Shown here one piece after another: positions 59,844 to 64,000 of a stretch of DNA of 64,000 nt. The stretch is from contig CM053143.1 of assembly GCA_028571685.1 (NCBI GenBank), positions 151,646,329 to 151,710,328 of the forward strand. The letters run 5' to 3'. Each line of letters opens with the position of its first letter. Positions within the stretch are counted from its first letter, which is position 1. The DNA comes from Heterohyrax brucei. Taxonomy: Eukaryota > Chordata > Mammalia > Hyracoidea > Procaviidae. The position numbers and the translations under genes are program-made. The notes under the pieces were generated by a model. That model did not search any database, was not told the DNA's origin, and was given only the letters and a program-made list of their open reading frames with translations.

Positions 59844-61149
59844 TGTTTTCAAATCCTCATTGTTGGTATAAAGCAATCCTACTGATTTACTTATGTTTAT
59901 CTTGTATCCTGAGACTTTGCTGAACTCTTCTATCAGTTTGAGTAGCTTACTTATAGATTCTTTGGAATTCTCTGCATATACAATCAAATCATCAGCAAAC
60001 AGAGAGATTTTGACTTCTTCTTTGCCAGTGCAGATGCCCTTTATTACTTGGTCTTGTCTGATTGCTCTGGCTAGAACTTCTAGTACAATGTTGAACAGGA
60101 GAGGTGAGACTGAGCACCCTTGTCTAGTTCCTGTTCTCAAGGGAAACTCCTTCAGTCTCTCTCCATTCAGGATTATGCAGGCAGTTGGCTTTGCACAAAT
60201 GGCCCTTATTGTGTTGGGGAATTTTCCGTCTATGCCTATTTTGCTAAGAGTTTTTAGCATGAATCGGTGTTGGACTTTATCAAATGTCTTTTCTGCATCA
60301 ATGGACAAAATCAGGTGATTGTCTTTTGTGATATTTATGTGGTTAATCACAGTAATTGTTTTTCTGATGTTGAGCCAGCCTTGCATCCCTGGTATGAATC
60401 GAACTTGGTCATGATGGATTATTTTTTTTGATATGTTGTTGTATTCTATTAGCAAGAATTTTGTTGAAGATTTTTGCATCTAGATTCATGAGTGATATCC
60501 GTCTGTAGTTCTCCTTTTTTGTTGGGTCTTTCTCTGGCTTTGCTATCAGGGTTATGCCAGCTTCATAGAATGAGTTTGGGAGTACTCCATCCCTTTCTAT
60601 ACTGTGAAATAATCTCAGTAGTATTGGAGATAACTCTTCTCTAAAAGCTTGATAGAATTCTGCAGTGAAGTCATCTGGGCCCGGGCTTTTTTTGGTTGGC
60701 AGTTTTTTGATGACATTTTCAATCTCTTCCTTTGTGATGGGTTTATTAAGTTGTTTTGCTTCATGTTGTGATAATTTGAGTAGGTGATATGAAATCAAGG
60801 AATTTGTCCACTTCCTCTAGGTTTTCAAATTTGTTACAGTCTTTCATAGTATTCTGTTACGATATTTTTTATTTGTTGGATCTCTTGTGACAACTCCCCT
60901 CTCATTTTTAATTTGGGTTATTTGTTTCCTTTCCTGTTTTTCTTTAGTAAGCTTAGCCAATGGTTTGTCAATTTTGTTGATCTTTTCAAAAAACCATCTT
61001 TTGGTCTTTTCAATTTTTTCAATTGTTTTTCTATTCTCTAATTCATTTAGCTCTGCTGTAATCTTTATGGTCTCATTTCTTTAGGTGCCTGAGGGGTTCC
61101 TCTGTTGTTCTCTCTCTCCTTGTTCAAGCTTTATGTTTTCAAATCCTCA
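59844..61149 (-). mobile_element. Internal L1 ORF2 fragment flanked by a 16-bp direct repeat
   Basis: On the - strand, 60798 down to 59860 encodes L1 reverse transcriptase: [28 protein letters not shown], and the FADD active-site box ([13 protein letters not shown]). It is broken by a frameshift near 60400-60480. The 5' piece reaches 61133. tgttttcaaatcctca occurs at 59844-59859 and again at 61134-61149. There is no 5' UTR, endonuclease domain, 3' UTR or poly(A). Confidence 0.88.
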
Positions 61150-61334
61150 GACCCACAGAAACTCATTTTAATGTATTCAGGAAAGAGGACTATTCTTCTC
61201 TGAGAACTTCCTAAAGTTCATGGAGGAATTACAGAATGTCTTCTCCTTCACCTGAGAATGGTTTTGAAATATACACATCTACATAAAACATAATTTCAAT
61301 TCCCTATCCTGAACTTCAAGTTCAACTTAAAGCA

Positions 61335-61530
61335 GAATAATATGGTATGGAGAATGGACTGTTGACTCCCAACTTCACTTCTTACTAGCTGTATGTCTTA
61401 GTCTATCTAAATCTGAGTTTCCTTATAATGCCTGCCTCCTGTAATTGTGAAGATTGAGATAAAGTAATTAAGCTTAGCATAGTGCTGGTTTACAGTAAAT
61501 GCTCAATATATTATTATTTATCTTTTACAT
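61335..61530 (+). repeat. MIR
   Basis: Sense MIR: cttactagctgtatgtctta, gagtttccttataatgcctg, gtttacagtaaatgctcaat. Confidence 0.65.
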
Positions 61531-61544
61531 TTTTTTAAATCAAT

Positions 61545-62080
61545 ATATTCAAGAAATCAAAAGACATGTTGCATTGGGAAAATCTTCTGCAAGAGACCTC
61601 TTTAAGTGCTGAAAAGCAAAGATGTCACCTTGAAGACTGAAGTGCATCTGACCCAAGTCATGATATTTTCAACTGCATGATATACATGCTAAAGCCAGAC
61701 AATGAACAAGGAAGACAAACAAAAAACTGTAACCTGTGAACTGTGGTGTTGGAGAAAAATATCAAATGTACCATGGGCCACCAAAAGAACAAACAGATTT
61801 GTTTTGGATGAAGTACAAACAGAGTGTTCCTTGGAAGCAAATGTGGCGAATCTGTCTTATATACTGTGGACATGTTGTCAGGAGGGATCAGTCCCTAGAG
61901 AAGGACATCATCTTGGGTAGAGCAGAGGCTTAGTGAAAAAGGGGAAGACCCTCGATGAGATGGATTGACACAGTGGGTGCAACAATGGGCTGATTGTGGA
62001 TGTGGCTCAAGACCAGGCAGCATTTCCTTCTGTTGTGCGTGGGGTCACTGAGAGGCAGAACAGGCTTAACGACACCGAAC
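61545..62080 (+). mobile_element. RTE LINE, 3' end
   Basis: Aligns by blocks with the copies at 37285 and 53330: caagaaatcaaaagacatgt, gtcaggagggatcagtccct, ggggaagaccctcgatgag. Confidence 0.8.
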
Positions 62081-62379
62081 ATACTCTACCTTCCCTATAA
62101 AAAAAAGAGTTCCAGTATCATTTATGAGATCCAGTCTAAAGTGCTGAACCCACACAAACTGGTATAAATGTGATCGACATCCTCAAGGACCTTTAATCTA
62201 ACAGAGTCTGCTTCTGTCAAGTTACAATTATCTGTACCTCTGCCTTTGAACAATCCTTCCACCTCCGCAGCAGTCCCCATTCCCCTCACCTACTAAGGAA
62301 TCAACGCTTGAAATCTATTCTTGAGATGTTTTCTAAATCCAGCTGGTATATACTCAAGGTTATACCTTGGCTGTCACGG

Positions 62380-63215
62380 ACTTGTTTGAATTTTTTTCAG
62401 CTTCAACCTGAACTTGCATATAAGCAGTCAGCTGTCTGTTCTGCAGTCAACCCCTAGCCTTCTTCTGACTGATGCTATTGGGCTTCTCCATCATCTTTCC
62501 ACGGATGTATTTGATTAGATTCCTGTGTATTCTAACTGGTGAAGTCCACATGTGTGGTTGCTGTGTATGTTGTTGAAAAGAGGTAACTGCCATTAAGAAG
62601 CCATTGGTCTTGAAAAATTCTGTCATGCAATCTCCAACATTGTTTCTATCACCAAAACCATATTTCCCAACTACCTAACCTTCTTTGTCTCTAACTTTTG
62701 CATTCCAATCCACAATAATCATCAATGCATCCTGATTGCATGTTCCGTCAACCTCAGACTACAGAAATTGTTAAAGCCTTCAATTTCTTCATCTATGGCC
62801 TTAGTGGTTGGTGCATAAATTTTGAGTAATAGTCATATTAACTGATCTTCCTTGTATGCATATGGATATTGTCCTATCACTGACAGCACTGTACTTCAGG
62901 ATAGACCTTAAACTGTTCTTTTTGAGGATCAATGTGACAACATGCCTCTTCTTCAGTTTGCCATTCGTGGCATAATAGACCATATGACTATCCAATTCAA
63001 AATAATCGATACCAATCCATTTCATCTCACTAATCCTTAGGATACTGATCTTTTTGCATTCCATTTCATTTTTTACAACTCCTGATTTTCTTATACCTTA
63101 AATATATCCCACATTTTGGTTATTATAAATGGATGTCTGCAGTCATTTCTTCTCATTTTGAGTAGTGCCACATCAGCAAATGAAGGTCTTGAAAGGTTGG
63201 ACTCCATCCTGTCAT
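62380..63215 (-). mobile_element. RTE LINE endonuclease region
   Basis: The - strand translation has the plan of an RTE AP-like endonuclease: ISEMKWIGIDYF, YYATNGKLKKRHVVTLI, SDRTISICIQGRSVNM. Stops and frameshifts are frequent. Confidence 0.75.
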
Positions 63216-63219
63216 TATG

Positions 63220-63400
63220 GTCAACTCTATTCTGCAAACCCTAGTGGCAGAGTGATTAAGAGCTATGGCTGCTAACCAAAGGTAAATATCTGCCAGGCAT
63301 TCCTTGGAAGCTCTATGGACAGTTCTACTCTGTCCCATAGGGTTACTATGAGTCAGAATTGACAGCATGGTTTGATTGGTTTTGTCTACTTTGAGGAGGT
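63220..63400 (+). repeat. AfroSINE at the RTE inversion junction
   Basis: Sense copy: gagtgattaagagctatggc, ggacagttctactctgtccc, tatgagtcagaattgacagc. Confidence 0.88.
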
Positions 63401-64000
63401 AACAAAGACCAGGTGAGTTGTGGCATGACATCAAGGACATCATACAAGAAGAAAGGAAGAGGTCAATAAAAAGACAAGAAAGAAAAAAAGACTAAAAGAG
63501 ATGTCAGAAGAGACTCAGAAACTTGCTCTTTAATGTCTAATAGCTAATATGAACAGAAGAAATGAAGTAAAAGAGCTGAACAGAAGATTCCAAAGGGTAC
63601 GCCAAGAAGACAAAGTTAAGTATTACAATGACATGTGCAAAGACCTGGACTTGGAAAACCAAAAGGGAAGAACATATTCAGCATTTCTCAAGCTGAAAGA
63701 ACCAAAGGGGGGGAAAAAAAAATCAAGCCTGGAGTTTTAATAGTGAAGGATTCTATGGGCAAAATACTGAACAACACAGGAAGCATCAAAAGACAATAGA
63801 AGGAATACCCGGACATGATGGCCTTTTCCAGTGATTGGTCTTTCCAGATGACATATCCAAAATAAGCAAAATGAAGTCTCACCATCTTATAAGGAGCATT
63901 CTGGTTGCTATAACCAGAATGGTCATAGACTGTTCATAGCTAATGTGTAGAAATACAACTGATTTTTATATACTGCATTTGTATACTGTCCATGTTTCAG
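63401..64000 (+). mobile_element. RTE LINE, region between endonuclease and RT
   Basis: The + strand has ELNRRFQRVRQEDKVKYYND and CKDLDLENQKGRTYSAFLKL, matching the RTE linker. From about 63835 the strand resembles RTE reverse complement (cagatgacatatccaaaata), so the structure is rearranged. Confidence 0.65.

Larger units (their letters stand above)
31856..64000 (-). other. NSUN7: NSUN7 gene, 3' part (five coding exons, introns, 3' UTR)
   Basis: Five - strand exons join in continuous phase into the C-terminal part of NSUN7, a divergent member of the NOL1/NOP2/Sun (RsmB-like) RNA cytosine-5 methyltransferase family, expressed notably in testis and linked to sperm motility in mouse. The SAM-binding motifs and N-terminus are encoded upstream, beyond 64000 on the + axis. 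I searched 59764-64000 and found only repeats and intron. The tail-to-tail order with APBB2 matches human 4p14. Confidence 0.94.

Noticed and set aside
59893..60318. A 141-codon open frame on the + strand.
   Set aside because: It is the shadow of the L1 reverse-transcriptase frame on the - strand.
59764..64000. Search for further upstream NSUN7 exons (SAM-binding motifs).
   Set aside because: Only L1, MIR, RTE and AfroSINE sequence and unassigned intron were found; no frame with correct phase and splice sites.
1..64000. CRISPR arrays, bacterial operons, tRNA or rRNA genes.
   Set aside because: The tRNA-like segments are SINE heads. No regularly spaced repeats, ribosomal RNA or prokaryotic gene organisation is present.

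Overview
The window is vertebrate nuclear DNA from an afrotherian mammal, most likely an elephant or close proboscidean. The basis is the density of AfroSINE-type tRNA-derived SINEs (more than twenty copies), together with RTE LINE copies whose 3' ends carry the same tail as the SINEs. Older mammalian MIR, L1 and ERVL repeats are also present. There is no bacterial operon structure. Nearly all open frames are chance or repeat-derived; the real genes are short exons with GT-AG splice sites.

Two genes face each other tail to tail. On the + strand, positions 1 to about 31.8 kb hold the 3' end of APBB2 (FE65-like adaptor): six coding exons at 16078-16192, 19343-19430, 20092-20175, 21397-21512, 23799-23978 and 27708-27875, then a long 3' UTR. 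They encode the end of the first PTB domain, the linker, the whole second (APP-binding) PTB domain and the C-terminus. On the - strand, about 31.86 to 64 kb hold the 3' end of NSUN7, an NSUN/RsmB-family RNA-methyltransferase homologue: five exons, in transcript order 59620-59763, 54529-54630, 52501-52618, 35896-36019 and 34622-35251. In both genes the codon phase is continuous across every junction and no exon carries a frameshift or stop. The APBB2-NSUN7 convergent order matches the arrangement on human 4p14.

Repeats by region. 1-16 kb: APBB2 intron with three copies of a ~500-bp interspersed repeat in one orientation, many AfroSINEs, MIRs and a TC/TG microsatellite. 16-31.8 kb: APBB2 exons, introns and 3' UTR, including a G-rich minisatellite at 26.0 kb and an AfroSINE inside the 3' UTR. 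31.8-36 kb: NSUN7 3' UTR and last two exons. 36-52.5 kb: one large NSUN7 intron with an L1 3' end, an RTE copy, an inverted mariner-like repeat, and a decayed ERVL-type provirus (about 41.8-49.5 kb, antisense to NSUN7) that keeps LTRs, a protease DTG motif, a reverse-transcriptase YIDD segment, an integrase-like segment and a terminal dUTPase-like segment. 52.5-64 kb: NSUN7 exons alternating with RTE, L1, MIR and AfroSINE insertions, including an internal L1 fragment flanked by an exact 16-bp duplication.

I found no sign of a wholly new gene system. The best leads are a candidate bidirectional poly(A) site between the two genes, the atypical L1 insertion, the inverted mariner-like repeat, an RTE/AfroSINE inversion junction, and the departure of NSUN7 from the usual motif IV of its family.
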